Translations under genes and position numbers: made by a program
Shown here: piece by piece, positions 51,281-59,150 of the stretch
How the letters are laid out: each line of letters begins with the position of its first letter
How positions within the stretch are numbered: the stretch's first letter is position 1
Notes under the pieces: generated by a model
The model's input: the letters and a program-made list of their open reading frames with translations, nothing else
What the model was told of the DNA's origin: nothing
Databases searched by the model: none
Assembly: GCF_002159265.1 (NCBI RefSeq)
Contig: NZ_NFHG01000001.1
Location: 186,001 to 250,000 of the forward strand
Length of the DNA: 64,000 nucleotides
Reading direction: 5' to 3'
Source of the DNA: Flavonifractor sp. An82
GTDB taxonomy: Bacteria > Bacillota > Clostridia > Oscillospirales > Oscillospiraceae

Positions 51281-52228
51281 ATGAGTGAGAAGATCGCCAC
51301 CCGCGTGGCATACGGAAAGGCCCTGGCCGAGCTGGGCGAGCAGTATCCCGACCTGGTGGTGCTGGACGCCGACCTGTCCGGCTCCACCCAGAGCGCGTTT
51401 TTTGCCAAGGCCTTCCCCGAGCGCTTTTACAACATGGGCATTGCCGAGGCCAACATGACCGGCGTGGCCGCCGGTCTGGCCGCCTGCGGCAAGAAGCCCT
51501 TCACCAATACCTTTGCCATGTTCGCCGCCGGCCGGGCCTATGAGCAGGTGCGCAACTCCGTGGCCTATCCCCGGCTCAACGTGAAGATCGTGGGCTCCCA
51601 CGGCGGCCTGTCCGTGGGCGAGGACGGCGCCACCCACCAGTGCATCGAGGACTACGCCCTCATGCGCTCCATCCCCAACATGATGGTGGTCTCCCCCTGC
51701 GACGGCCCCGAGATGCGCCTGGCGGTGAAGGCTCTGCTGGACTATGACGGCCCCGCCTACATGCGCCTGGGCCGCCTGGCGGTGGACAGCATCACCGACG
51801 AGGTGCCCGGCTACACCTTCCAGCTGGGCAAGGGCTCCCTGCTGCGGGACGGCAGCGACGTCACCGTCATCGCCACCGGCATGATGGTTCAGATGGCCTA
51901 TGCCGCCGCCCAGAAGCTGGCGGAGGAGGGCATCTCTGTCCGGGTCATCGACATGCACACCATCAAGCCTCTGGACGGGGAGATCGTGCTGAAGGCTGCC
52001 CTGGAGACCCGCTGCATCGTCACCTCCGAGGAGCACAGCGTCATCAACGGCCTGGGTTCCGCTGTGGCTGAGTTTGTGGCTGAGCACTGCCCCGTGCCCG
52101 TGGTGCGCCACGGCGTCAACGACCAGTTCGGCCGTTCCGGCGAGGCCAAGGCGGTGCTGGAGGCCTACGGCCTTACCACCAACGGCATCATTGAGAAGGT
52201 GCGCCAGGCCCTGAAGCTGAAGAAATGA
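51281..52228 (+). CDS. Transketolase C-terminal subunit
   Basis: This 315-residue protein has the Pyr-binding half of transketolase (YNMGIAEANMTGVAAGLAA and VGSHGGLSVGEDGATHQ) and the C-terminal domain (VIDMHTIKPLDGEIV). It starts four bases after the N-terminal subunit, so the two are coupled. The split form is common in Firmicutes and archaea. The stop overlaps the next gene. Confidence 0.93.
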   Translation: MSEKIATRVAYGKALAELGEQYPDLVVLDADLSGSTQSAFFAKAFPERFYNMGIAEANMTGVAAGLAACGKKPFTNTFAMFAAGRAYEQVRNSVAYPRLNVKIVGSHGGLSVGEDGATHQCIEDYALMRSIPNMMVVSPCDGPEMRLAVKALLDYDGPAYMRLGRLAVDSITDEVPGYTFQLGKGSLLRDGSDVTVIATGMMVQMAYAAAQKLAEEGISVRVIDMHTIKPLDGEIVLKAALETRCIVTSEEHSVINGLGSAVAEFVAEHCPVPVVRHGVNDQFGRSGEAKAVLEAYGLTTNGIIEKVRQALKLKK

Positions 52229-53052
52229 GCGATATCCGTCTGATCTGCCTGGATATGGACGGCACCCTGCTGGACGACGACCACGCCACGGTGCCTCCCC
52301 GCAATGTGGCGGCCCTTCGTGCCGCGTCTGAGCGGGGGGCGGCGGTGGCCATCGCCAGCGGCCGGGCCTGGGCCCTCCTCCAGGGGGTCCACGCCCAGAT
52401 TGGGGTCACCCGGTACGCCGTGCTCTCCAACGGCGCGGCGGTGCTGGACATCCCGTCAGGGGAGTGGCTCTACCGTCGCCCCATGGACCCCTCCGCCCGC
52501 CGTACCATCCTCACCCTGCTGCTGGACTGGGGCCTGCCCTTCGAGGTCTACTGCGAGGGGGAGAACTACATCCAGCACGACCGCACCGAGCAGGTGGTGA
52601 GCAGCGCCCTGTCTCCGGAGTTTTCCCAGGTGCTGCGGACCTGCTCCCACTTTCCGGAGGATCTGAACGCCGCCCTGGAGGGGAAGGACGTGGAGAAGAT
52701 CCACATCTTCCATGTGCCTCCTGAGCGGCGGCAGGAGCTGCTGGACGCGGTGGCCGCCTGCGGCCCCCTGGCGGTGACCACTTCCTTTGGGGAGAACATG
52801 GAGCTCACCGCCACCGGCGTCAACAAGGGCTCGGCGGTACAGGCCCTGTGCGCCAGGCTGGGCCTGGCGCCCGAGCAGGTCATGGCCTTCGGCGACGCGG
52901 GCAACGACCTGGAGCTGCTGCGTTGGGCGGGCTGGTCCTTCGCCATGGGCAATGCCAGCGACGAGGCCAAGGCCGCCGCGCGCTATGTCACCGGCTCTAA
53001 CACGGAGGCCGGCGTGGCCATGGCGGTGGAGCGGTACTTCCTGGACACCTGA
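52225..53052 (+). CDS. Cof-type HAD-IIB phosphatase
   Basis: The 275-residue protein has HAD motif I DMDGTLLDDD (residues 10-19), motif II IASGRAW, the Lys motif GVNKGSAV and motif IV FGDAGNDLELL. This is the Cof subfamily acting on sugar phosphates, nucleotides or cofactors. It overlaps the transketolase stop by four bases, which hints at work on a phosphosugar from that pathway, but the substrate is unknown. Confidence 0.9.
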   Translation: MSDIRLICLDMDGTLLDDDHATVPPRNVAALRAASERGAAVAIASGRAWALLQGVHAQIGVTRYAVLSNGAAVLDIPSGEWLYRRPMDPSARRTILTLLLDWGLPFEVYCEGENYIQHDRTEQVVSSALSPEFSQVLRTCSHFPEDLNAALEGKDVEKIHIFHVPPERRQELLDAVAACGPLAVTTSFGENMELTATGVNKGSAVQALCARLGLAPEQVMAFGDAGNDLELLRWAGWSFAMGNASDEAKAAARYVTGSNTEAGVAMAVERYFLDT

Positions 53053-53058
53053 CACAAC

Positions 53059-53092
53059 AAAACGGCGCATGGCCTCAGCCATGCGCCGTTTT
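53059..53092. terminator. Bidirectional terminator
   Basis: A 15-bp perfect stem AAAACGGCGCATGGC / GCCATGCGCCGTTTT with a CTCA loop separates two converging genes and carries A/T runs at both edges. Confidence 0.85.
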
Positions 53093-53105
53093 CACAGGGG
53101 GAGGG

Positions 53106-54455
53106 TTATGCCAGCGGTTCCGTCTCCGGGGTTTGCTCCTTTACCACGTCCTCCTGCCGGACGCGGCGGAAATACCGCACCAGGAAGAAGAGCGTGGACA
53201 CCAGGCAGATGGCCTCGGACGCCAGGGGGGAGAGCCAGATACCGGTAGCACCGAAGAGGGAGGAGAGCACCAGCAGGCACCCGGCGATGAGTACCAGGCC
53301 CCGGCCGAAGGAGATGGTCAGGGAGGGGAACGGATGCTCCATGGCGGTGAAGAATCCGGACACCACCACATTGAAGCCCACCAGCAGGAAGGCGAAGGAA
53401 TAGAGCCGCAGGGCGGACACCGAGCTGGCGAAGAGGGCGCTGTCATGCTCCAGGAACATGCCCACAATCGGAGCGGCCAGCAGCTGGCAGCCCGCGAAGA
53501 AGATCACCGCGAACACGGCGGCGGTGCGCACGCCGAAGGCAAGGAACTTGTGGCACATGTGCCGCTCCCCGGCCCCCAGGTGGAAGCTGGACAGGGGCTG
53601 AATGCCGTGGGCAATGCCGATCATGCAGTTGATCACCAGGGTGTTCACGTAGCCGATGATGGTGTAGGACACCAGGGCGTCCAGGCCGATGACCCGCTGG
53701 ATGATGTGGTTGAACAGGAACATGACGAAGCCGTTGGACAGCTCGCTCAGGCCGTCGGCGGTGCCCAGGGGGATGATGCGGCGGTAGGCCCCGAAGTCGG
53801 GCTTGAATCTACCGAACCGCAGGGGGTAGCGGTGGGTCAGGAAGTAGACCACAAACACCAGGGTGGACGTGGCCTGGGACAGGCCGGTGGCCAGGGCCGC
53901 GCCCCACACCCCCCAGTGGAAGTGCATGACGAAAATATAGTCCAGCAGCACGTTCATCAGGCCGCAGGAGGTGACGCCGATGATGCTCACATGGGGGGCG
54001 CCGTCGGCCTTGACCTGTACCTCCAGGTTATAGGACACCGTGAAAAACACGGAGAAGGCGGCGATGACGCCCACATACTCCTTCACCAGGTGGTGGTTCT
54101 CCGGGGCGGAGCCCAGGAAATGCGCCACCCAGTCCAGGTTGAGCAGGACGATGACCGACAGGATCACGGTGGTGACGATGACTACAAACAGGTTCTGGTT
54201 GAAATAGTTGCGCGCCTTCTCCACATCCCCCTGCCCCAGGGCGATGGACAGGATGGTGGAGGTGCCGGTGGCCAGCAGGATGCCCAGGGTAAAGATCAGC
54301 GACACAAAGGGCAGGGACAGGTTGACCGCCGTCAGGGCGTGCTCTCCCACGCCCCAGGAGACGAAGATGCCGTCTACCATGGAGTAGAGGGAGAAGATCC
54401 ACATGGAGACGATGGACGGAATGGTGAACTTGAAAAATTTAGAGACCAGATTCAC
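53106..54455 (-). CDS. MATE-family exporter controlled by a MerR protein
   Basis: This 449-residue protein has twelve predicted membrane helices and starts MNLVSKFFKFTIPSIVSMWI, a typical MATE beginning. The segment SMVDGIFVSWGVGEHALTAV is well conserved. Its gene diverges from a MerR-family regulator, and its promoter carries the 19-base spacer and a dyad that MerR proteins use. Induction by a hydrophobic drug or other ligand is therefore likely, though the substrate is unknown. Confidence 0.9.
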   Translation of the reverse strand: MNLVSKFFKFTIPSIVSMWIFSLYSMVDGIFVSWGVGEHALTAVNLSLPFVSLIFTLGILLATGTSTILSIALGQGDVEKARNYFNQNLFVVIVTTVILSVIVLLNLDWVAHFLGSAPENHHLVKEYVGVIAAFSVFFTVSYNLEVQVKADGAPHVSIIGVTSCGLMNVLLDYIFVMHFHWGVWGAALATGLSQATSTLVFVVYFLTHRYPLRFGRFKPDFGAYRRIIPLGTADGLSELSNGFVMFLFNHIIQRVIGLDALVSYTIIGYVNTLVINCMIGIAHGIQPLSSFHLGAGERHMCHKFLAFGVRTAAVFAVIFFAGCQLLAAPIVGMFLEHDSALFASSVSALRLYSFAFLLVGFNVVVSGFFTAMEHPFPSLTISFGRGLVLIAGCLLVLSSLFGATGIWLSPLASEAICLVSTLFFLVRYFRRVRQEDVVKEQTPETEPLA

Positions 54456-54481
54456 GGGTAAAACCTCCTCTTGTTGGGAAT

Positions 54482-54512
54482 ATGATAAACCCTCGTACTA
54501 TCCGAGAGTCAA
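54482..54512 (-). promoter_or_regulatory. MerR-type promoter with 19-bp spacer for the MATE gene
   Basis: On the minus strand TTGACT (54507-54512) and TATCAT (54482-54487) are separated by 19 bases instead of 17. The spacer holds an imperfect dyad (ACCCTCG / CGAGAGT, 6 of 7). This is the hallmark of promoters that MerR-family activators twist into register. Confidence 0.75.
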
Positions 54513-54530
54513 GAGCGGGAGGCAAAAAAG

Positions 54531-55337
54531 TTGAAAGAGTTTTATCAGATCCATGAATTGGCAAAATTGTTTGACTTGTGTCCGGATACCCTGCGGTATT
54601 ATGAGGAAAAGGGGCTGCTCCACCCGGTACGGGGGGAGAACCGGTACCGGATGTACGGCATTCAGGACGTGTGTACCTTAAATATCATCCGTGCCCTCCG
54701 GGAGCTGGGCATTCCCACCCGCTCCATCCGGGCCTATCTGGAGCGGCGGAGCGTGGGGGAGACCCTGGAGCTGCTGGACCGGGAGGAGGGGCTGCTCAAG
54801 CGCCGGATGGAGGAGCTGGAGGCGGCCCGCAAGGAGGCGGCGGAGCGCCGGGCACGGCTGGAGCGCTACCGGGAGGTGGAGGCCGGGCAGGTGGAGCTGG
54901 TCCGGGAGCCGGAGCGGCCCTATGTGTTTCTGGAAAAAGATTTTATCCTGGAGAAGGAGGTGGACTTCCAGCTCAAGCGGCTGGAGCAGCGCCACCAGGA
55001 CTACATCCAGGTCATCGGCAGCCAGTGCATGGGGGCCCAGGTGGACGAGGAGAGCCTGAAAAAAGGGATCTTTAACCACTTCTCCCGGGTGTTTTTCCTG
55101 ACCAGCCCCGGGCTGCCCTATGACGACGTGCTGCCGGCGGGGAAGTATGCCCGGCTGTACTACCGGGGGGAATATGACCGGATGGAGGAGCATATGGGCA
55201 CCCTGCTGGCCGGGATCCGGGCGGCAGGCCGTGCGCCGGAGGGGGCGCCCCTGGAGCTCTACCGCATCGACGCCCACGACACCAACCACCCGGAGGAATA
55301 TGTCACCGAGCTTCAGGTGCGGCTGTGTACCCCGTAA
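54531..55337 (+). CDS. MerR-family regulator with GyrI-like effector domain
   Basis: Translation starts at TTG 54531 after GGGAGGCAAAAAAG. The 268-residue protein has a MerR winged helix (FYQIHELAKLFDLCPDTLRY, YEEKGLLHPVR), a long coiled coil around residues 80-120, and a C-terminal part (VFLTSPGLPYDDVLPAGKYA, LYRIDAHDTNHPEEYVTEL) like GyrI/AraC-effector domains that bind cationic ligands. It most likely activates the divergent MATE exporter. Confidence 0.88.
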   Translation: MKEFYQIHELAKLFDLCPDTLRYYEEKGLLHPVRGENRYRMYGIQDVCTLNIIRALRELGIPTRSIRAYLERRSVGETLELLDREEGLLKRRMEELEAARKEAAERRARLERYREVEAGQVELVREPERPYVFLEKDFILEKEVDFQLKRLEQRHQDYIQVIGSQCMGAQVDEESLKKGIFNHFSRVFFLTSPGLPYDDVLPAGKYARLYYRGEYDRMEEHMGTLLAGIRAAGRAPEGAPLELYRIDAHDTNHPEEYVTELQVRLCTP

Positions 55338-55443
55338 AAGGGGGGCGCAGGATGGCTCCCAGGCAACTTTTTACAGCGGCGTCCCGTCTATGAGATGACG
55401 GGGGTCTCCCGTCGGATGCAATGCTTGGCAGGAGGATATGAAT

Positions 55444-56132
55444 ATGGCAACAAGAGGTATGACCGCCGCTGTCCTGACGATTTTGGCCGCAATATGCCTG
55501 GGCGGCTGTTCCCAGACTCCGCCCGACGCCGTGAAAACCGGCAGCCCGGTCCTGTGACTCCGTCCCCCGTCCAGTGCGAGACGCCTGTCCCTTCGGACCC
55601 GATGGATGAGGTCTATCCGGTGCGTTCTCAGGAGAAGGCGGCCAAGATCCTGGAGCGGGCCTATGAAGGGCTGGTGGGGGAGCTGACCTTCCGCTTTGCC
55701 CAGGAAGATATGTCCCTTCAGGACCGCTCCATTCTGCTCCAGAATGCTTCCAACCAGGTGCTGAGCGACCGGCCGGAACTGAAATATGCCTATGCACTGG
55801 AGTGTACGGATGGCGCCGAGGGGACCGTGTGCAGGATCTCCTATATGCCCTACCGGCTGGGCTACCCGGACGGTGTGCCGGAGGGCGCGGTGGAGGTGGG
55901 CAGCCTGGCGGAGCTGGTGGAGGCGGCCAATGCCGCCCTTGGTGGGGAGGAGCATATGTGGAATTGCGCCCTGCTGGATGGAGCATACCGCTATTTTGAT
56001 ACCACGTGGGACGCCGGGCGGCAGGATGAGAGCCAATGGCGGTATTTTGCCCGGACGGAGGAGGAGATCTCTCAGGACCATTTCTGGGGCATCGGCCAGC
56101 AGGAGCTGATTCATGGGCTGACCGGCCAATAG
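55444..56132 (+). pseudogene. Frameshifted lipoprotein gene
   Basis: After an AGGAGGATATGAAT ribosome-binding site the ATG at 55444 encodes a lipoprotein signal (AAVLTILAAICLGGCSQT) and hits a TGA at about 55557. The rest of the protein continues in another frame (from roughly 55558 to 56132). It includes MDEVYPVRSQEKAAKILERA and a transglutaminase-like MWNCALLDGAYRYFDTTWD. A one-base indel, or a sequencing error, splits the gene. The mature part would have been anchored outside the membrane. Confidence 0.7.
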
Positions 56133-56144
56133 ACCGAGAACCGT

Positions 56145-56172
56145 ATAGGGACAAAGGTTGTCGGAATACAGT
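56145..56172 (+). promoter_or_regulatory. Possible SigE-type promoter of the sigK fragment
   Basis: ATA (56145-56147), a 17-base spacer and AATACAGT (56165-56172) approach the SigE consensus ATA-N16-18-CATANNNT. sigK is transcribed by SigE in Bacillus, so the match is meaningful but short. Confidence 0.4.
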
Positions 56173-56193
56173 GGGACCATGGAGGTGTGACAA

Positions 56194-56511
56194 ATGATTC
56201 CTGCATGGATCCTGCTGCTGCTCAACCAGTTTTTCTTCACCCTGCGCCTGTCCGGCGGGGGAAACGGCTCCTTTCCCCGGCCCCTGAAGGCGGAGGAGGA
56301 GCGGCAATGTCTGGAACTGGCCGCCCAGGGAGACCTGGAGGCACGCAACAAGCTCATTGAGCACAACCTGCGCCTGGTGGCCCATATCGTTAAGAAGGGA
56401 TATTGCAAAGGACCAATCAGCCGCATATCGCTCTGTTCAGAAAGCACGGGATATGCTATGATAAGGATCAATGAAAAGAAACAGGAGCGGAGGAGACAAC
56501 ATGCGGTATGA
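56194..56511 (+). pseudogene. sigK: 5' fragment of the sporulation sigma factor sigK
   Basis: The first 68 codons match the SigK N-terminus: a membrane-active start ([16 protein letters not shown]), [20 protein letters not shown] and the sigma motif [19 protein letters not shown]. Right after KK the family pattern (YY..DLISIGTIGL) is lost, and an unrelated tail runs to a stop at 56511. The rest of sigK is not in the next 7.5 kb. Either the gene was broken, or it is the left part of an interrupted sigK, as in skin-element bacteria, with the other half beyond the window. Confidence 0.75.
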
Positions 56512-57370
56512 GGGGACCATTTATCGCCCGCCGGGGGAGCGGCACAGCTACCTGCTCCAGGCAACGGTGGGCTGCTCCCACAATGCCTGCACATTTTGCG
56601 GAATGTATAAGGATAAAGTATTTCATGTCCGCCCCACAGCGGATATTTTGGAAGATATCCGGATGGCCAAGGCCTATTACGGAGACCTGACCCGGGTCTT
56701 TCTGTGTGACGGCGACGCCATCGGCATGCCAACGGAGGACCTGCTGCGGATACTCCGGGCCCTTTACGAAGCCTTTCCCTCCCTGCAGAAGGTGGGGATT
56801 TACGCCGGTCCCTGCTCCACCCTGCGCAAGACGCCGGAGGAGCTGCGGGCGCTGCGGAAGGCCGGGCTGACCCGTGCCTATCTGGGGGTGGAGACGGGCA
56901 GTGATACCCTGCTTCGGCAGATCGGGAAGGGAGTGGACGGGGCGCAGATGCTCCGGGCCGGCGTGATGCTGCGGGAGGCCGGACTGGACCTGTGGGCCAT
57001 GGTGCTGCTGGGGCTGGCAGGCAGCGGGGCAGGCTTGGACCATGCCGGAGCCACCACAGAGCTCATCAACCGCATGAAGCCCAGACACCTCTCGCTGCTG
57101 ACTCTGGTGCTGGAGCCGGGTACCAGGCTGTATGCCGACTGGAGGGAGGGCCGGTTTGTGCCCTGCGGACCGGAGGAGATTCTGGAGGAGGTGCGGTATC
57201 TGGTGGCCAACCTGACGGTGGACCCGCTGCACTTCACCTGCGACCACGCCTCCAACTACCTTCCGCTGAAGGGAACCCTGTCAGAAGAGCGGGAGCGGTT
57301 CCTGGCGGCCATTGATGCCGCCCTGGAGGGAAAACGGAAGATCCGCCCGGAGTTCAGCCGCCGGGTCTGA
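56501..57370 (+). CDS. Radical SAM protein
   Basis: The ATG at 56501 follows GAGCGGAGGAGACAAC. The 289-residue protein has the iron-sulfur cluster motif C-x4-C-x2-C in [15 protein letters not shown] near residues 25-40. A TIM-barrel core follows with [12 protein letters not shown] and [17 protein letters not shown]. This pattern appears in a group of clostridial radical SAM proteins of uncertain reaction. It begins just after the truncated sigK, slightly overlapping that reading frame. Confidence 0.87.
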   Translation: MRYEGTIYRPPGERHSYLLQATVGCSHNACTFCGMYKDKVFHVRPTADILEDIRMAKAYYGDLTRVFLCDGDAIGMPTEDLLRILRALYEAFPSLQKVGIYAGPCSTLRKTPEELRALRKAGLTRAYLGVETGSDTLLRQIGKGVDGAQMLRAGVMLREAGLDLWAMVLLGLAGSGAGLDHAGATTELINRMKPRHLSLLTLVLEPGTRLYADWREGRFVPCGPEEILEEVRYLVANLTVDPLHFTCDHASNYLPLKGTLSEERERFLAAIDAALEGKRKIRPEFSRRV

Positions 57371-57404
57371 CAAAGAAAAATAAGATCGCTTCGACGGACT
57401 GACG

Positions 57405-57446
57405 CCGGCGGAGTCCCCTGAACAGGGGACTCCGCCGGTGTTTTTT
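57405..57446 (+). terminator. Terminator of the radical SAM gene
   Basis: A 15-bp perfect stem CCGGCGGAGTCCCCT / AGGGGACTCCGCCGG with a GAAC loop is followed by TGTTTTTT. Confidence 0.9.
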
Positions 57447-57486
57447 CGTGTCGGAAACAGGATGGACGCACAGAAAATACCAGGTG

Positions 57487-57726
57487 CTATGATAATGCGC
57501 ATAGAACAAAGCAAATGCCTCGAAAGCACCAGCTTTCAAGGTCAGTTAGCTTTGTTCAGGTGCAAGGTTTTTGGAAAACCTTGCACCTTCCGTTGGTGCG
57601 TCTAAGCGCACCAACGGAAATACGCATTGCAGCAATGCCTGAATTCTATAAAAACGGATGCTTTGGGCCGTTTTTATAGAATTGCGCGGCTATAGCCGCG
57701 CGAATAAACCGCGATGCGGTTTATTC
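57487..57726. repeat. Array of seven or more back-to-back inverted repeats, no gene
   Basis: Within 57487-57726 nearly every base belongs to a hairpin: CTATG/CATAG (57487-57504); AACAAAGC/GCTTTGTT enclosing GAAAGC/GCTTTC (57505-57556); a perfect 14-bp pair (57558-57588); a perfect 12-bp pair (57589-57618); GCATTG/CAATGC (57624-57638); a perfect 16-bp pair (57642-57683); an 18-bp palindrome (57684-57701); and a perfect 11-bp pair (57702-57726). No open frame or T-run explains it. It could be a structured RNA, a hairpin-ended mobile repeat or a stacked REP cluster. It fills the gap between the radical SAM and FHA genes. Confidence 0.85.
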
Positions 57727-57761
57727 AGTAGACATTGTGATAACACCCGAAAGGACGAACT

Positions 57762-58427
57762 ATGACAGACTTCCCCAAAGGGAAAGAAAATCCGACCAAA
57801 AGAGAAGGAGAGGATGCGATTATGGGAGACTTGCTGGTGGTGTACCTGACATTCCTGCTGGCGGGAGCGCTCATCGGGCTGGTGCCCTTCCTGGTGGGGC
57901 GGTTTATGGGCAAGCCGGTGCTGGGACAGCTGGGACTGCTGTGCTGTGCTCTGTCCGGTCTGTTCCACATCTCTCTGCCGGTCCTGCTGGCGCTGGTGTT
58001 CCTGGGCTGGATCTTCCTGAGCAAGCATGACCTGGTTATCCGCAAGAGCCCTGCCGCCCAGTCCGGCGGGAGCTACCAAACGACCTACGCCCCCACCCCG
58101 CAGCCACAGGCCGGTTCCCTGCGGCTGACCTGCCTCACCGGGCCCCTGCGGGGACGGAGCTACCCCATCGGGCCCAAGGGGCTCATGTTCGGCCGGGACA
58201 ACGACTGCGCCGTCTGCTTTCCCGGCGAGACCCCGGGCATCAGCCGCCACCACTGTGCCATTCGCTGGCAGGGGAACACACCGGTGCTGGTGGACCTGAA
58301 CTCCACCTACGGTACCTTCCTCAGCGGTGGGCGGCAGCTGCCCCCCAACAATCCCGCCGCCCTGGCGGTGGGCACCCGTTTTTATCTGGCCAATACCGGG
58401 GTCATGTTCCAGATCGAACTGGGCTGA
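57762..58427 (+). CDS. Membrane-anchored FHA protein
   Basis: The 221-residue product has two N-terminal membrane helices (VVYLTFLLAGALIGLVPFLV and LPVLLALVFLGWIFL), then a linker and a C-terminal FHA domain (residues 118-220). The FHA hallmarks are visible as FGRDNDC, SRHHC and LNSTYGTF. FHA domains bind phosphothreonine, so this protein probably recruits phosphorylated partners to the membrane. The ATG at 57762 has AAAGGACGAAC; a start at 57822 with GAAGGAG is an alternative. It is the first gene of the kinase-phosphatase cluster. Confidence 0.85.
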   Translation: MTDFPKGKENPTKREGEDAIMGDLLVVYLTFLLAGALIGLVPFLVGRFMGKPVLGQLGLLCCALSGLFHISLPVLLALVFLGWIFLSKHDLVIRKSPAAQSGGSYQTTYAPTPQPQAGSLRLTCLTGPLRGRSYPIGPKGLMFGRDNDCAVCFPGETPGISRHHCAIRWQGNTPVLVDLNSTYGTFLSGGRQLPPNNPAALAVGTRFYLANTGVMFQIELG

Positions 58428-58457
58428 CCCATAGAAAAAGACAGGAGGATATGAGAT

Positions 58458-59150
58458 ATGGAAATCAAAAGTAAGCCTGTGGAATGCCCCAACGGTCACT
58501 ACTACAATGCGGCCCTGCATGCCAGCTGCCCCATCTGTGCCGGCGCCCAGGGCAGCGGCGCCTTCGCTCCCACCGAAGCCCCCGGGCAGATGGGCGGCGG
58601 TGTGGGCTCCTTCCAGCCCACCGAGGCGCCCAACCGGAGCGGCAGCGGCGCCTTTGCACCCACCGAGGCCCCTGGACAGATGGGGGGCTACGCCGGCGGA
58701 GTGACGGTGCCGGTGGGCAGCTGGAACGCCGGAGTGGTGGCAGACCCCTTTGAGCGGGAGACCTCCATCGGCGGCGACCTGACCGCCGACGGCCAGGTGG
58801 AGCCGGTGGTGGGCTGGCTGGTGTGCGTGGATGGCCCCGTCCGTGGCACCGACTTCCGCATCCACGCCGGATATAACTACATCGGCCGGGAGTCGGGGGA
58901 TATCCACATCCACGGCGACCAGCAGATCTCCCGGCAGAACCATGCCATGATCGCCTTTGACAGCAGTGAGCTGACCTACTATGTGGGCCCCTCTGCCGGG
59001 CGCAACCTCATCAAGGTCAACGGCAAGACGGTGCTCAACGCGGTGGAGATCCACAGCTACGACGTAATTTCCATCGGTACCACCAAGCTGATGTTTGTGG
59101 CCCTGTGCGGGGAGCACTTCCGTTGGGATGTGGAGAACAGCCATGAGTAA
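58458..59150 (+). CDS. Zinc-ribbon FHA protein with repeated PTEAP motifs
   Basis: This 230-residue protein has an N-terminal zinc-ribbon-like CPNGHYYNAALHASCPIC, then three repeats of about 14 residues (two of them GAFAPTEAPGQMGG, one GSFQPTEAPNRSG) that carry Thr-Glu. A C-terminal FHA domain has IGRESGDIHI and ISRQNHAMI. The repeats look like kinase substrates whose phosphothreonine could be bound by FHA domains here or in partners. It overlaps the next gene by eight bases, which suggests coupling. Confidence 0.82.
   Translation: MEIKSKPVECPNGHYYNAALHASCPICAGAQGSGAFAPTEAPGQMGGGVGSFQPTEAPNRSGSGAFAPTEAPGQMGGYAGGVTVPVGSWNAGVVADPFERETSIGGDLTADGQVEPVVGWLVCVDGPVRGTDFRIHAGYNYIGRESGDIHIHGDQQISRQNHAMIAFDSSELTYYVGPSAGRNLIKVNGKTVLNAVEIHSYDVISIGTTKLMFVALCGEHFRWDVENSHE

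Noticed and set aside
53133-54461. A 442-codon plus-strand frame opposite the second MATE gene
   Set aside because: Glutamine- and histidine-rich shadow; the MATE gene explains the codon pattern.
57487-57726. CRISPR array
   Set aside because: The inverted repeats are all different and there are no equal-length spacers or repeats.
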